From: Hyaloscypha bicolor E
Taxonomy: Eukaryota > Ascomycota > Leotiomycetes > Helotiales > Hyaloscyphaceae
Assembly: GCF_002865645.1 (NCBI RefSeq)
Contig: NW_020194684.1
Span: 1,333,308 to 1,397,307, forward strand
DNA: 64,000 nt
Reading direction: 5' to 3'
The translations under genes and the position numbers were made by a program. The notes under the pieces were generated by a model, which had not been told where the DNA came from, ran no database searches, and saw nothing but the letters and a program-made list of their open reading frames with translations. Shown here piece by piece: positions 1 through 13,900 of this stretch (its first letter is position 1; every line of letters begins with the position of its first letter).

Positions 1-239
1 TTTTTTTATTTTTTATTTTTAATTTAATAAAAGCTTATAGCTAAGATTATTTTTGTTTTATTATATAAATTATTACTTATAATATTTTTTTAAAAGTAAA
101 AATAATTATAAATTTTCGAATTTATAATAAAGAAAAACTAGTATTTAAAATATTAATAAAAAATAAATAAGTAAACTAAAATAATTATTTATTAATTAAT
201 ATTAATATAAAAAATATATAAAGCTTATTAGAAAATAAT

Positions 240-535
240 TGTTATAATTCGGTTTTCGACTTTATTAGATAATATAGTTATTTAATAATTGCCTATATTC
301 TATTACCTATATTCTATTATCTTCTAGATATATATAATATAGCTATTTTACTAGAGAAATATACTTGAAATATATTAGAGATATTTAAAAGACTAAGCCC
401 TTTATAGACTAATATATTATAGAATATATATTTTCTTATAACTTCCTATATTCTAGTTTTCTCTTCTTTAGCTTTAAATTATTTTTATAAGAAATCTTCT
501 ATCTTACTTTTCAAGCCTCAAATACTATATCTATA
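240..535 (+). repeat. 5' LTR of gypsy-1
   Basis: Begins TGTTATAATTC and aligns with 6823-7135 throughout, for example TAGAGAAATATACTTGAAAT in both. The canonical terminal CA reads TA here (...CTATA), as expected after C-to-T mutation. The primer-binding region should start at once downstream; AGTATTTAAAGC at 538-549 could be a mutated tRNA primer site, but I cannot assign the tRNA. Confidence 0.85.
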
Positions 536-959
536 ATAGTATTTAAAGCTTATTTTCTTTAATTCTATAAAGGATTTCAAATAAATTAATTCAGAACTAT
601 TAGAAATATAAGTATTACTAAAATAATAGAATTTCAGAAATACAAATAATAAATTCCAGAATAATAAAAGCAAAAAGCTTTAAAACCCTTAAAGGAATTA
701 GATATTTATATCTTTATAAATATATATTAATAATATATTAGAAATTTCCCTAAAAACCCCGAAAATCAAAGAATCTTATATAAAGGCTACTCTTTAATTA
801 AGTTCTAGAGTAATAGATATTTATAGGCTAATAATCTAACTATTATCCTTAAGCCCTATCCTATAACCTTATAGGCCCTATATATATACTAGTAATAAGA
901 TTACTAGAAAGAATATAGTAAAGAAAAAATATAATAAATCGATTTCCTAAAATACTATA

Positions 960-2330
960 TAACTAAAAATTATATTAATTTCCGCTAAGGCTTCTAAAGC
1001 TTTTATTAGTTCAGGTTATTTTATTAGTAGTTCTTTTCGAACCGAATACTAGATTAATATTTCTGGAGAATTTATAAATAAGTCTATAGAAATAAAACTC
1101 TCTACTTTTATTATAAAGCTTTTAAAAACTAATAACTATATTATTACCGAAAAGCTATATAAATAAACTAGAGAGCCTAATATCTTATTCTCAAATATTA
1201 ATATTATTATAAAGAGTTACTAGAAAAATATTTAGAAAATCCTTTTATATAAGAATACCTATAGCTATAATAAGGCTATTCTCGAGAATACTAAACTCTA
1301 TAATACTAAATTCAAAAAGAATATTAAATGCTAAATAGCTCTAGTAAATCGGTTTATAATAGTTCTAGCTACTTCTATTCTATTTATTCTTGCTATTTAT
1401 ATAGCCCTAACTACTTTAAATTTCTTTCTAAAGAATTCCGAACTATTTCTTACTTATTTTTATTCAGAATTCCCTATATCTTATATTTTCTTTAAAAATA
1501 CTAGAATTACTAAGCTTCTAAATCTAACTCTTTTTACTAGAGATTATATTGTCTTTAATAATTAGCTAGTTCAGATTAAGAATAAGCTATAAGGAAATAC
1601 TAATTTATATTCTTTAAAGAATCTTAAGATTATTTATATTTCTAGTAGATTTATAAATAATACTCTTACCTTAACTAACTCTTATATAAATAAGAATAGT
1701 TCGAATTAATACTATTAGCTTTTAGAATTATATTTCTACTTAAAAAAGCTATATTCTCTTTTTATAACTATTTATAGAAGGCAATATTAGTTTTCAAGAT
1801 ATTAAATATAAATTAAATAAGAAGCTTTTACTAAAGCTTCAGAAGTTAGTATATATATACTATAATAATTCTTTTATTAATACTATTTGCTTTATTTAAT
1901 ATTATATTACTAATAATTAGTAGATTAAGGCTATAAATAAAAAGACTAAGAAATATAGGAAAACAGGAACTAGTTTAGCCAAGTTTACTTCTAGTATTAT
2001 ATTCTTTTATATTTCTAAAAAGGAATTTAAGAAGTCTATATCTATTATTTTTATTAAATATATATTTTCTTATAAATATAAATAATATTCTATAAAGACC
2101 GAAAATCTCTCAGCTATTAAATACTATAACTATAACAAGTTTAGCTACTATATTAAATACTATTTACCTAAATATATTAAGGAAATTAAGGTAGCTCTTT
2201 TTAAGATTAAGCCAGGCCTAGTTTCTATTTTAGTAGAGAATTTGAAATACTCGAAAAATTCAGGCTTTAATTCTAATATAGAACCGGAAAACGAGTATTT
2301 TTTTTTAAAAAAGTCTCTATTTTAGGGGCT
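960..2330 (+). pseudogene. gag: gypsy-1 gag relic with CCHC zinc knuckle
   Basis: Structural polyprotein region that packages the retroelement RNA. The only domain I can place firmly is a nucleocapsid zinc knuckle at 2122-2163. It reads YYNYNKFSYYIKYY, matching C-x2-C-x4-H-x4-C with every Cys (TGY) and the His (CAY) turned into Tyr (TAY). Upstream sequence is coding-like but broken by many TAA/TAG codons. The start codon cannot be fixed because ATG-type codons are nearly gone, so the left limit is a guess. It is followed directly by the retropepsin of pol, as usual for this class. Confidence 0.65.
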
Positions 2331-2339
2331 TATAATATG

Positions 2340-5300
2340 AATTTAATAGAGATTAACTTAACTTATCTAATAAAAAAATACTCTTATAATGCCTTATACT
2401 ATTAATATAAATAAATTAGAAATTAAATCTTTTTCTCTTATTAATACTAGAATAAATAATTATACTTTTATTAATATAAAGTTTATTTAGTTTATAAAAC
2501 AATTCCTAAAAATAGAATTATAACTTCTTTTCTTACTCTATACTATATATAGTTTTAATAGAAAGCTAGCTGAGTTTACTAAGAAATACTTAGAAGTTTT
2601 ACTTCTAATTAATAAATAAAGTATTAAGGTACCTATAATTATTCTAAATCTTAGAGATTATAATATTATTTTTAGTAGAAAATAAGCTATATATATTAAT
2701 ATTTTAGTTAATTACAAAAGATATAGACTTATATAGCCGAAAAATAAGCCCAAATCTATATAATTCGGTTATATTATTAGTATTTTTTAATAATAGTTAG
2801 TAAAGTAATTTAATAAGAAATATTAGAAAGATACTAATTAGTAAAATACTATTATAGGCTATTTCTGGAAATCTATTATTCTCAAGCAGTTTTTCTTTTT
2901 TTGGGCTAATTAGAGGAAATTATATAATACTATAGAAAAGAAGCTTTTATAGCCTAATTAAGATATAATATTCAAGTAAAAGCCAAAGAAATAGAAAGAG
3001 ATCTTTAATAAGAAGCAAATATTAGATCTAGTTATTTTTATTTCTATAGTATTTAATTATATAGCTAAGAGAAAAAAGAGTATTATTAGCTAAATCTCTA
3101 TTTATAAGATTAATAAAAAGCTTAAAGCTCGGAAAAAAGAAGCAATTTCTGGACTAGAGAATTAATAACCAAAAGAAATAGAACTTTAGTAATTCTAGAA
3201 AATATTATTTCCGGAATTTAAGAAATATACTTCTATTTTTTCTAAGAAAGAATCTAATACTATTTCTCTCTATAGACTATATAATTATAAGATTTAAATT
3301 AAAGGCCTAAAGAGAACTAAAAATATTAGATATTAATCTTTCTAGTAATAGTCTATTTTTAAGAGCTTTAGGAAATCAAGCATTTCTTGAAAAATAACCT
3401 AAATAAGAGCTTTATTAAAACTAGTTAAGCTTTCTTTGCTTTACTAGTTCTTTTTATAAAGAAAGCAAATAGAGGTTTATACTTTTATATTAATTTCTAT
3501 TATCTAAATAATATTATCTAAATAAATTAATATTTCTTTTTACTTATTAATAAAACTTTAAATTAAATATCTAAAGCCAAGATTTATATTAAACTTAATA
3601 TTTGCCAAGCTTTCTATTATATAGCTATAGATTCGGACTTTTAAGAGCTAATAATATTTTGTATTTATTATAAAATATATAAATATAATATTCTCTAGAA
3701 AGGCCTTATAAATGGCCTGGCTATATATTAATACTATATAAATAATATACTTTTTAAATATCTAAATAACTTTTAAATAATATATTTTAATAATATTCTT
3801 ATTTATTTAAAGAACCTAATAGAATATAAAAAGTATATATAAAAAGTATTAAATTACTTATATTTTACTGCATTTTAAGTAAATATTAAGAAATCTGAAT
3901 TTAAGGTTATATATATAAAATATTTGGGCTTTATTATTTCTATATCCGGTATTAAAATAGATTCTAATAAAGTTAAAGTAATATATAATTAGTAATTCCC
4001 AAAAATAATTAAAGGCATATAATTCTTTCTCGGCTTCTATAACTTCTATTAATACTTTATTAGAAAGTATAAATAGATTACTAGACCTTTTACCTTATTT
4101 ATAAAAAAGAGTATTTTCTTTAAATAGTTCGAATAATATTAAGAGGCTTTTAATTATTTAAAGAAAGCTATAATTTCTATTTTAGTTTTATAATACTATA
4201 ATTCAGATTTAATTATAATAATAGAAATAAATATATTTAAAGAAGTAATTACTAGCCTATTCTTTTAATAAGATTCAGAAATAGGCCTTTAGTATTTTAT
4301 AGCTTACTTTTCCAAAACTATATTTCTAATAAAGCTTAATTATAATATATATAATAAGGAAATACTTACTATAATACAAGTACTAGAAAAATAGAAAGCT
4401 GAGCTAAAAGGCCTTTAGAATATTTCCTTTAAGGTTTATTCTAATTACTATATCTTAAAGTACTTTATAATTACTAAGAAGCTCTTTTCTTAATAAGCTA
4501 AATAAGGTAAACTCTTATTTTACTATTATTTTAAGCTTATATATTATTTTGGAAAGTCGAATAAATAAGTAAATACTTTATTATAAAGATAGAATAAAAT
4601 AGATATATAGAACTAAATTAAGAAAAAGCTATAAACTCAAGTACTTCTTTCTAGAAATAAGATTAATTCAGAGATTATTTATAACTTATTAACTTGTAAT
4701 AATATTCTATAAAATCGGCTTACTTAATCTGAAATTCGGTTCTAAAAACCAAGTATATATTAAAGACTTTCCGGAGAAATATATCTTTATTAAAGATATA
4801 ATATCCCTAAAAAAAGGTATTTTTTTAGAAGCTTTACTAGTAGCCTCTACTATAATTGCTTTTATAGAAGTACTATTAAAAGCTTCTATTAAATATAATA
4901 GCTTATAACTAGTAAATAAGATCCTATAAAATAATTATATATTACTAGATCTAGAGAAGCTATATATAATAGCTTAAACTAAAAGTAATATTTGAATATT
5001 ATAAAATAGCCTTCTTTTATACTATAAAAGACTTTATATTATAGAGAATAAAATAACCCCTAAATTATCTTTATAAACTGCTTTAATCTATAAAGCTTAT
5101 AATAAATCCCTTTCTAGATATTTTAGATATATAAAACTTTATTAGTTATTTAAAGAATAATATTACTGGCTATTTATAAGTAAGAATATTAATTAATATT
5201 ATAGTAATTACTATACTTATAAGAAATTACATATATTAAGAGATAAAAAGCCTGGTTTGCTTTATTCTTTTCTAGTTTCTAATTACTTCTAGTTTCTAAT

Positions 5301-6395
5301 TACTTCTAGTTTCTAATTACTTCTAGTTTCTAATTACTTCTAGTTTCTAATTACTTCTAGTAATATATTACTATAGATTTTAAGAGCTATTTAGAAAGTA
5401 AAGCAGGCTATAATATAGTTACTATATTTGTAAATTACTTATTCAAGTATTTAATTATAATTTCTATATAAGATATAACTATAATTAAGTAGCTAGTATT
5501 TCTGTTTTTATTTTATATAAGATATTAAATAAATATTTTAGAAACCATTATATTAAATCGGGAATTCTAATTTATATCCGATTTTTGAAATGAATTCTAT
5601 ATAAGAATTAATACTAAGCTTAAGCTTTTAATAACTAATTACTTTCAAACGAATAAATAAATAGAGATTATTAATTAGTACTTTAATTAGAGATTATATC
5701 TATATATTAATTACTACTAAAATAACTAAAATAAATGAATTACTATAATTAATTATTAATAAGTTTTTCTTTAGTATAAACTTATTAGCTAGTCTCTATT
5801 TATAACTAAAAAGGGCTATAAATCTTATATTTCTTTTAACTAAAACTTTTCTATTAAAGCTAGCTTATTTAAAAAGAAGCTAAATACAAATAAAGCTAAA
5901 GTATTAGTAAATTAATTATATAAATTATAGTAACTTGCTTAAGGTTATATAAAGCAAATATAAAAATAATATATAATATAAGCTAATAGATACTACTATT
6001 TAATCGATTTCGAAGTCGGGAATAAAGTATAGGTTATTATAAAATACTAGAAATCTAATTATTTGAGCTAGAAGCTAGGAAACTAAATAAAGAATTTATT
6101 TAAGATTCTAGAAGAGTATAGCTACTTATTTCTCTTAAAGCTGCCGGAAATTATAAAGATATATCTAGTCTTTTATATAAAGAAGCTATAAAAGAACTCT
6201 TAGAATTCTTTACTAGATTAAGTAAATCCGGAACTGCCTCTATTAGTACTAGAGAATAGTAAATAAAAGTATAATATTAAATAGATTATTATAGTTAAGC
6301 TAGTAAGAAATAAGCTAAAGTATAGAATTCAGTAAATTAGTTGGGATAAAGATCTAGTATAGTATTAAGTAATAGTTTCCTAGTTTTATAATATT
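2340..6395 (+). pseudogene. pol: gypsy-1 pol relic: PR-RT-RNase H-integrase-chromodomain
   Basis: Retrotransposon polyprotein. The retropepsin active site near 2436-2450 reads LINTR in place of the LIDTG type. RT has the YxDD box at 3783-3800 as YFNNIL, with both catalytic Asp codons GAT changed to AAT; just upstream it reads FNGLATF, as in fungal gypsy elements. RNase H begins near 4210 (IEINIFKEVI in place of a TDASKEVI-type start) and runs through IAYFSKT and YNIYNKEILTI. The integrase zinc-binding region is near 5060-5240, and the core starts at about 5366 with TIDFKSYLESKAGYN. A chromodomain-like C terminus (about 6240-6395) matches the WEVE...YRVKWLG..D..W pattern. Stops are almost all TAA/TAG, consistent with CAA, CAG or TGG ancestors. 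A 17-bp tandem expansion interrupts the integrase. Confidence 0.9.
5273..5360 (+). repeat. 17-bp tandem repeat, five copies, inside integrase
   Basis: The unit TAGTTTCTAATTACTTC is repeated about five times with no visible divergence. It lies just before the integrase catalytic core, where gypsy elements encode the LPVP..PW linker. The first copy reads LVSNYF in the original frame, so the array looks like local slippage or duplication of that linker. Because 17 is not a multiple of 3, each copy shifts the frame. Confidence 0.9.
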
Positions 6396-6397
6396 TC

Positions 6398-6585
<188 letters not shown>

Positions 6586-6822
6586 TATTAGAACCTCTAT
6601 AAAACCTATAATATTAGCTAGACTATATAAAAAATAATACTTGCCCGGAATTATATAAAAATAATAATAAATCCTTCTAAGTTATATATTAAAAGTACTT
6701 GCCTTTAATATATAATATCTATATATAAGATACTAGTTTATTCAAGAATTTAAAAGAAAAATAGTATAGATTAATGGCTTTTATAAAGTTCAGAGACAAG
6801 CTTATTTCAAAAAAAAAAGAAA

Positions 6823-7135
6823 TATTATAATTCAGCTTTTAACCTTATTAGCTAATATAATTACCTAATAGTTACTTATATTCTATTACCTATATTTTAT
6901 TACTTATATCCCGTTACTTTCTAGACATATATAATATAGTTATCTTACTAGAGAAATATACTTGAAATATACTAGAAATATTTAAAAGGCTAAGCCTTTT
7001 ATAAACTAGTATACTATAGGATATATATACTTCCTTATAGCCTCCTATATTCTAGTTTTCCTTTTTTTTAGCTTTGAATTATCTTTATAAGAAATCTTTT
7101 ACCTTACTTTTTAAGCCCTAAATACTATACCCGTA
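6823..7135 (+). repeat. 3' LTR of gypsy-1
   Basis: Direct repeat of the left LTR. It starts TATTATAATTC (TG to TA at the conserved terminus) and ends ...TACCCGTA. It is slightly longer than the left copy because of small indels, including an extra TTACTTATATCCCG-type segment near 6900. Confidence 0.85.
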
Positions 7136-7411
7136 ATAATAATAATAATAATAATAAAATAAAAGCAAATAATACTTTTAAATTTAATTTATTAAAAATA
7201 AACTAGTTTAATTATAAGTTAAATTTTAAATAATTTCGAAATTATAATATTATTAATATATATATTATATATATTCTAGTTTATATACTTTTATTTTTGG
7301 TTTTAAGTAATTAAAAAAGAAAAAAATGCCTTATAATCTTTTTAATTTTTTAATAAAATATTAAAATTCTAATTTTAAGTAATTTAAAAAAAATAAAAAG
7401 TAAAAAATTAT

Positions 7412-7707
7412 TATAAATATAATATCTAGGGCTTAAAAAGTAAAATAGAAGATCTCTTATAAAGACGATTTAAAGTTAAAGAAAAGAAAGCTAGAATATA
7501 AAAGGTTATAAAAATATAAATATATATCTTATAATATACTAGCCTATAAGGGGCTTAGTTTTCTAAATATCTTTATATATATTTCAAGTATATTTCTTTA
7601 GTAATATAGCCGTATTATATATATAGTTATATAACTTAAAGGTAACCGGAGGCAATAAATATAGGTAATACTAGTTAGATAACTAGATTAAAAGTTGAAT
7701 TATAATA
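7412..7707 (-). repeat. Stray inverted LTR of the gypsy-1 family
   Basis: The reverse complement aligns with the gypsy-1 LTRs end to end. It starts TATTATAATTCAACTTTTAA, has AGAAATATACTTGAAATATA in the middle, and ends CCCTAGATATTATATTTATA. At 296 bp it equals the left LTR. It lies 276 bp beyond the 3' LTR in the opposite orientation. I find no internal domain attached to it and no convincing target duplication (flanks ATTAT and AAAAT), so it is a solo LTR or a truncated remnant. Confidence 0.8.
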
Positions 7708-9950
7708 AAAATAATAAGTTTTTATTTTATTTTTAATAAAAGTTTATAAAGGTTATAAAAACTTAAAGAAAAAGTTTATTAATTATTTTTTTATTAAAAC
7801 CCGAAAGCTTTTTTTAAAAAGAATTAATTATAAAAAAAAGAAATAATATTAAAAAGTACTTAAATATTCTAATTAGTAAATATATATATAAGTAATTTAA
7901 GGCTTTATATTTCTTATAATTTATTTCTTTTTTCAAGTTTTAATTAATTAAAATTATTAAAATTATTTCTTAATTTATTAACTTATAATAATAATAATAA
8001 TTTTTAATAAGTATTTATTATTTTATATTACTTCTTTATTTACTTAAATACTTAATTTAAAATTACTAAAAATTTAATAAGCTTCTCTTATTTCTATTTT
8101 ATTTTTATTTCTAGAAATAATAAAAGTTATTACTTTTAAGAACTGCGGGATTTTTTTAAAAAAAAGTTTTTAAGTAAAAAATAAATTACTTTAATTATTT
8201 AATTTCTTATTTTTATATTATAAGATATATATATTTTAGTTACTTTACTTTTAATTTAAGTTTTTATTCTTTATATATCCTTAACTTCTTTACTTATTTA
8301 TTACTTTATAATTTCTTATTTTACTAAATTATTTACTTTTTGTTATTACTTTTAATTTTTTTATTATTATAATTACTTTTTAATCCTTATAAGTTTAATT
8401 AGTTTATATATTACTAAGCTTATATAATATTATAATTATATTTATAAAAATTTATATTTTTTATAATATAACTAAAATTATTAAAAAATTAAAGTAATAT
8501 TAATAATATATTAATATATAAGCCGAAATTTATTACTTAAAATTTATTATTTATTTTATTTAATATTAAGTAAATTATATTTATAAGCTTTTGAATTATT
8601 ATTATTTAATTTAAAAAGCTAAAGAATTAAAGTTATATATATAATATAAGAAAATTTAAGTAAAAATTTAAATAAAAATTTATTATTATAATTATTAATA
8701 ATATTTCTTTAATTAACTTTAATTATTTATATAAGTCCTTTATTTTTTATATAATAAGTTCCTTATTTCTTCTTATAATATAACTTATTTTTATTAATAT
8801 TTCTCTTAATACTAAACTTTTTATTATAACTAAAATAAAGCTTTCTTAACTTTATTAAATAAATAAAAATAACCTTAAATATATAAAGTATAAATAAAGT
8901 TAAAAAAAGAAATTAAAAGCAAAAATTAAACTTTACTTATAATAATAACTTTTGTTTTAATTATAATTCTTTATTTAATAATAGGTCTAATTTTAATACT
9001 AATATTAAAGTTATAAATATTAAGTAAATAATTTAATAATTTAAAGAAAAAAGAATTATATTATTTAATTCTTATAATAAAAATAAAGTTATAAGAAAAA
9101 TAAAATTCTTATTTTAAAAATAATTATTTTCATATAAATAATAATTATATTTTAATAAGTTTTGCGATTTTATAATTTAATAATTAAAAAAAAAAAAATC
9201 TAAACTTACTTTTTATTAAAATAATACAAGATTTATATAAAGCCCTTAAAATATATAAATTTAATTACTTTAAAATACATATTTTTTAATAAATAAAGTA
9301 CTTATAAATTGAAAAAGAGTTTTTTATTATTATATATTAAAAAGATTTTTAATATAATATATATATAATTAGCAAAAAAGAAAATTTTAAAAGAACTATA
9401 TTATATAATATATATAATATATTTTACTTATTTTTATTTTTTTAAGTTATTATATTTATTTTATAATAATAAATTTTACAAGTTTTAATATTAGTATTTA
9501 GCTTTAATAATTTTAGAAAAAAGAAAAGTTAAGACTTTTTATTAAGGATTTATATTAACTTTAAAATATTTATTAAATATATAATATAAAAGTATTTATT
9601 TATAAATAACTAAGAATTCAGTTTTTTAAAAAAAAATGTTTTTATTAATTATATTATTATTTAATTTAAAGCTTTTATTAAACTTTAATATAAAAATATT
9701 AAGTTTTAATTATTTTTGCCTCAATGTAAAAATCAATTACTTATTATTATTATAAAGCTTATTTTATTATTATTAAGTCAGACTAGAATTTGACTTTATA
9801 GTAATTTAAGAAATATAACTAAGTTTTAATATAATTCTATAGCCCATATAATACTTATAATAAAAATCTTTTAATTATTTAATTAACTTTATTAAAGATA
9901 ATTAACTAGATAAAATAATAAAAATAATATTATTTTTATTAATAAATAAT
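7708..9950. other. AT desert, no gene seen
   Basis: Extremely AT-rich sequence with poly-A/T runs and TAATAA stretches and almost no CA or TG. I read both strands and recognised no domain, LTR or terminal repeat. It is probably very old RIP-saturated repeat sequence. Confidence 0.6.
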
Positions 9951-10800
9951 AGCTTTTACCCCAAATAGAAACTTTTTAACTAGTTCCCGAAACCTTCTTT
10001 ATAGCTACTATATTTACTACCTAAATAATCTAACTTTATTCTTTATTTATAGTCTTATTATCTTTATAATACTCTTTTTTTATTATAGATTCCAGTAATA
10101 AAGTATTAGATTATTATTTATAGAATCTTCTTTTTTAATATTACTTTAATAATTTACCTAAATATAAGATAATAATTTCGGGCAAATAATCTTTAAATCT
10201 GCTCTTATCTAATATTACATTTAATATCTTTTAATAAGATATATATTTCGGCTTTTAAACCTCTATATTAATACTATAGAATTCTTTTACTCTCGGTTTA
10301 CTATTAGATCTTCTCGGCCTTATTACTTTTATTCTATATCCCAAAAATATATTACTTATAATAATAGAATAAAAGATAGCTATTTAGTAATATATATTAT
10401 AATATAAAATAATTAAGGCATTTAAGTAGTAGTTTTCTATAATCTTTTTATAAGCTAGATATATTTTATATATTAAATAAGTCTTCTTCTTCTATATTAT
10501 TCTATATTCGAACTACTTTAAGCGGTTGGCTTTCGGGGCTCCTTGAAAAAAAACTTTTATATAATAAATACTAAAAATCTCTCTCTTCTAGAAAATCGCG
10601 TATTGGAATATAATTATATCCAAATCCTTAGAGCTTAGCTTGGGATTATAGAGAGAAAGCTCGAGTATCTTTCTTTATATTTTAGTAGTTCTAAGATATA
10701 AGGGGCTTTTATTACGATTTTTTAAAGTTCGGGAAGGAATTCTTAAGGCTCTCGCTAGCTTTAAGTATACTAAAAAAAAACCTGGCCTTATATTACTCTC
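9950..10800 (-). pseudogene. Unidentified coding-like tract, minus strand
   Basis: C+G content rises here compared with the desert to the left. On the minus strand, phrases such as IPSRTLKNRNKSPLYLRTTK (from about 10,740 down) are followed by long stretches broken mainly by TAA/TAG, the same decay pattern as the named pseudogenes. I recognise no family. It could be an older transposase, a host gene, or 5' sequence captured by the adjacent Helitron. No start, stop or splice sites can be set. Confidence 0.3.
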
Positions 10801-10999
10801 CTTTTCTTCTTCTCTTTATACTCTCTCTTTTACTTTCTTTTAATAATAGATAATTCCAAGACCTGCTTATTATATACTAGATACTTGCTACTTTTAGCCT
10901 TTCCTTGCAGGCCTATAGGCGCTATCCGTAAGACCTATACGGCCTATATAGTCCGTATTTCTCTTCTTTATCCTTAATTCATTTAACTAGTTTCTAGAA

Positions 11000-13900
11000 G
11001 CGGCAATATATCCGAACTACTAGTCAGTGCCCTGCCTTATAAGAACTTAATCCAAATACTTTCCCTATCTCCCGATAATAATAATAGTTAATTACGGATA
11101 TCTCTGCGGACGAGCCAGTCCTATAGCACTAGTAACGGATCCATTAACTATCCGTTATAGTTCCAGTTAATATTATAGAGGACCCTTCTGCCAACTCACC
11201 TACTATATAGCCTTCTGCCTTCCTCTTCTGCTTCCGGCCAGCTTCTATATATATAACTGGTCCGCTTATAGGTTACTATATAGCTTATAAAGCCCTCTAT
11301 TTTGGTTATATAAATAATTGCTTTAAGGCCTGTTATAAGAAGAGTAATATAATACTTCCTCTAATCCGCAAGTCTTCTTTATATCTCTTTTACTTCTTTA
11401 TAGGCAATAACCTATTTTACCGGGCCTTCCGGACAAATATCCGGATATATAATTATACTTTTGTTTTTATATTAGTTAAGTATAAGAAGAATATATAAAT
11501 TAACTTCTTCTATAGAATTTAGTACTTTTAGATCTATAGCAAGCTCTTCTACTTTCAAGGCCTATTATAGTCTGCTTTATATACCGAACCCTTCTTTATA
11601 TAGCTTTTCTTTTACGATCCGCTTTTTATAACTAATATATAGGCTACTAATTTCCCTTATTTAGATTATATAGTTCTTTTATAGCTTATAGATATATTTA
11701 CGGATTATAATCTGTTTATTACGATTTATAAGATAACTTATAAGTATCTTATAAGCCAGTAAATTAATTTCCGGATCTTATTTAACCTGCAAATATATTT
11801 AATTCTTGAGTCGAATACTAATTATTATTATAAGAATCTCCTAATAAATAATAAGATTATAGCCCTTATTCCGGATAAATATACGGATATAAGCTACTAT
11901 AATCTAGTACTTATAGTCTATAAGGCAGGCTGCAAGTATCCGCAAATATATATAGTTAATATTATATATATAGTATATATACTACTCTATTATATCTTGC
12001 TCTTCCCGTATAGTAACCCGGACTAGTATTATAGTTTATAATTATAAGACTATAATAGAATCCGTTAGTAGATATAGCTAAAATAGCAGGTCTTTTACTA
12101 GTACTATCTCTATATCCGTCTAGTCTTCTTTCTACTCTTTTATACTAGCCGCCTCTTTTAATAGTATATTATTAATATATATATTACTTATAAAACTATC
12201 TTACTTAACTAGCTTTGCTTATACTAGTAAAATATTCGTATAGATATATATATAGATCTTACGAATACTCTAATCTATAAGGATATCTATATAAGTAATA
12301 TTAGCTATTACTTTATTCTTCTATTAAGTTTTATAGGTAGTAATTACTTTATATAATAGCTCTTTTAAGACTTAATAGCTATTATATAATACTTTAGTAA
12401 GCCAAGCTTCTTTATTACCTTTATAGCTAACCTATACTAGCCTGAGATTATAGATTACCTTTTAAACAGATAGTAAGTAATTAACTATCCGGATCTTCTT
12501 TACCGGATCTTTATCCTAAAAGTAAGAGAGCTTCTTATAGATCTTAAAAACTATCTTTTCGAATAGTATATAGGCTATATTTATATAATTAAGTACTAGA
12601 AGTATAGCCTTCCGTATATATATCTACTCTTATTTCTTAAAAGAAACGCCGTTTTCTTAACTTCTAATTTAGTTAATAAGATTATTTATATTAAGCTTTT
12701 AGACCTATTATAGAATTCTATAGGCAAACTTATAGCTATAGTTACTAGCCAGATATCTTATAGGCTATATAGCCTTAATAATAATCCGAAAGCCCTATAT
12801 ATAGTTTATAAAATATCTATAGCCCTGCTTATATATTAGAAGAGGTTCTCTAAGGCATTTGCAGCTATAATAATTATCTATAAGAATAGATATTCCGAAT
12901 ACCGGTACCGGAATAATGGCTATATATTTATAGTTTATAAACCAGGCTTTTTAGACTAGAAAATTATCTGTAATAACCGCTGGATTATTCTATATAATCT
13001 ATATCTCCTCCAGAAGTTCCGCTTATATATTAATATTAAGGTTTATATATTTATATAAGTAATTAAATATATCTATAAGTATATTTATAAGAGAATAGAC
13101 TATATAACTATTACTATCTTAGAAACGGATAATAAGATTATCTAGTACCTTTAGGCTTGATATATATGCCCTATAGAGGCTTTCTGGCATCTATTCAAGT
13201 GCCTAATATATTAGAAGTTTCCCCCGGTTTAATATCTTGTAATTCATTTTTCTAGATAATATATAGTTTGCTTTATAGCCGACCTCTTGCCCGAACAAGT
13301 TGCGGACAGGGCTGCAAATGCCCGTTTAACCTTAATAGCCTTCTTTAAATATAATATAATATATAAGAATAGCTACTAGTACCTATACTACAAGTTCCTA
13401 TAGTACTTTATATAGGTTACCAAGATCCGGATATAGAAGTACTATAAGTAAAGATATAGTATTAGCTGTATTTATTACTATAGCCTAGTTTCAGGCAAGT
13501 AGTTCTATTTATAGCTTTTATTAATAGTTATATATAGTCCGTAATTCTTTAATAAGCTCTACTTAGTTAAGAGTATCCGTTATCCCATATACTATACTAC
13601 CTATATTACTTGCAGCTTAATAGAAAATAATTAGAAGTAGTTCTAGTACTTTAATAAGGCCATTTTATTAATAACCGGCTATAGTTTATAGATACTCCTT
13701 CTTATAGATATCTACTAGTAGCTAATTACGGATATATAAGTAATCTGAAACCGATATAAGAAGTATTTCTGTAATAACTTGGCCCGTAAGCTAGCCTATA
13801 ACCTATTAATTAACTTCCTGCTATCTTTAGTTAATTCTTACTATAATTACAGCCTCTTCTTACTCGGTTTTAGCCTTATAGATCTCTAGTAAATACTTGC

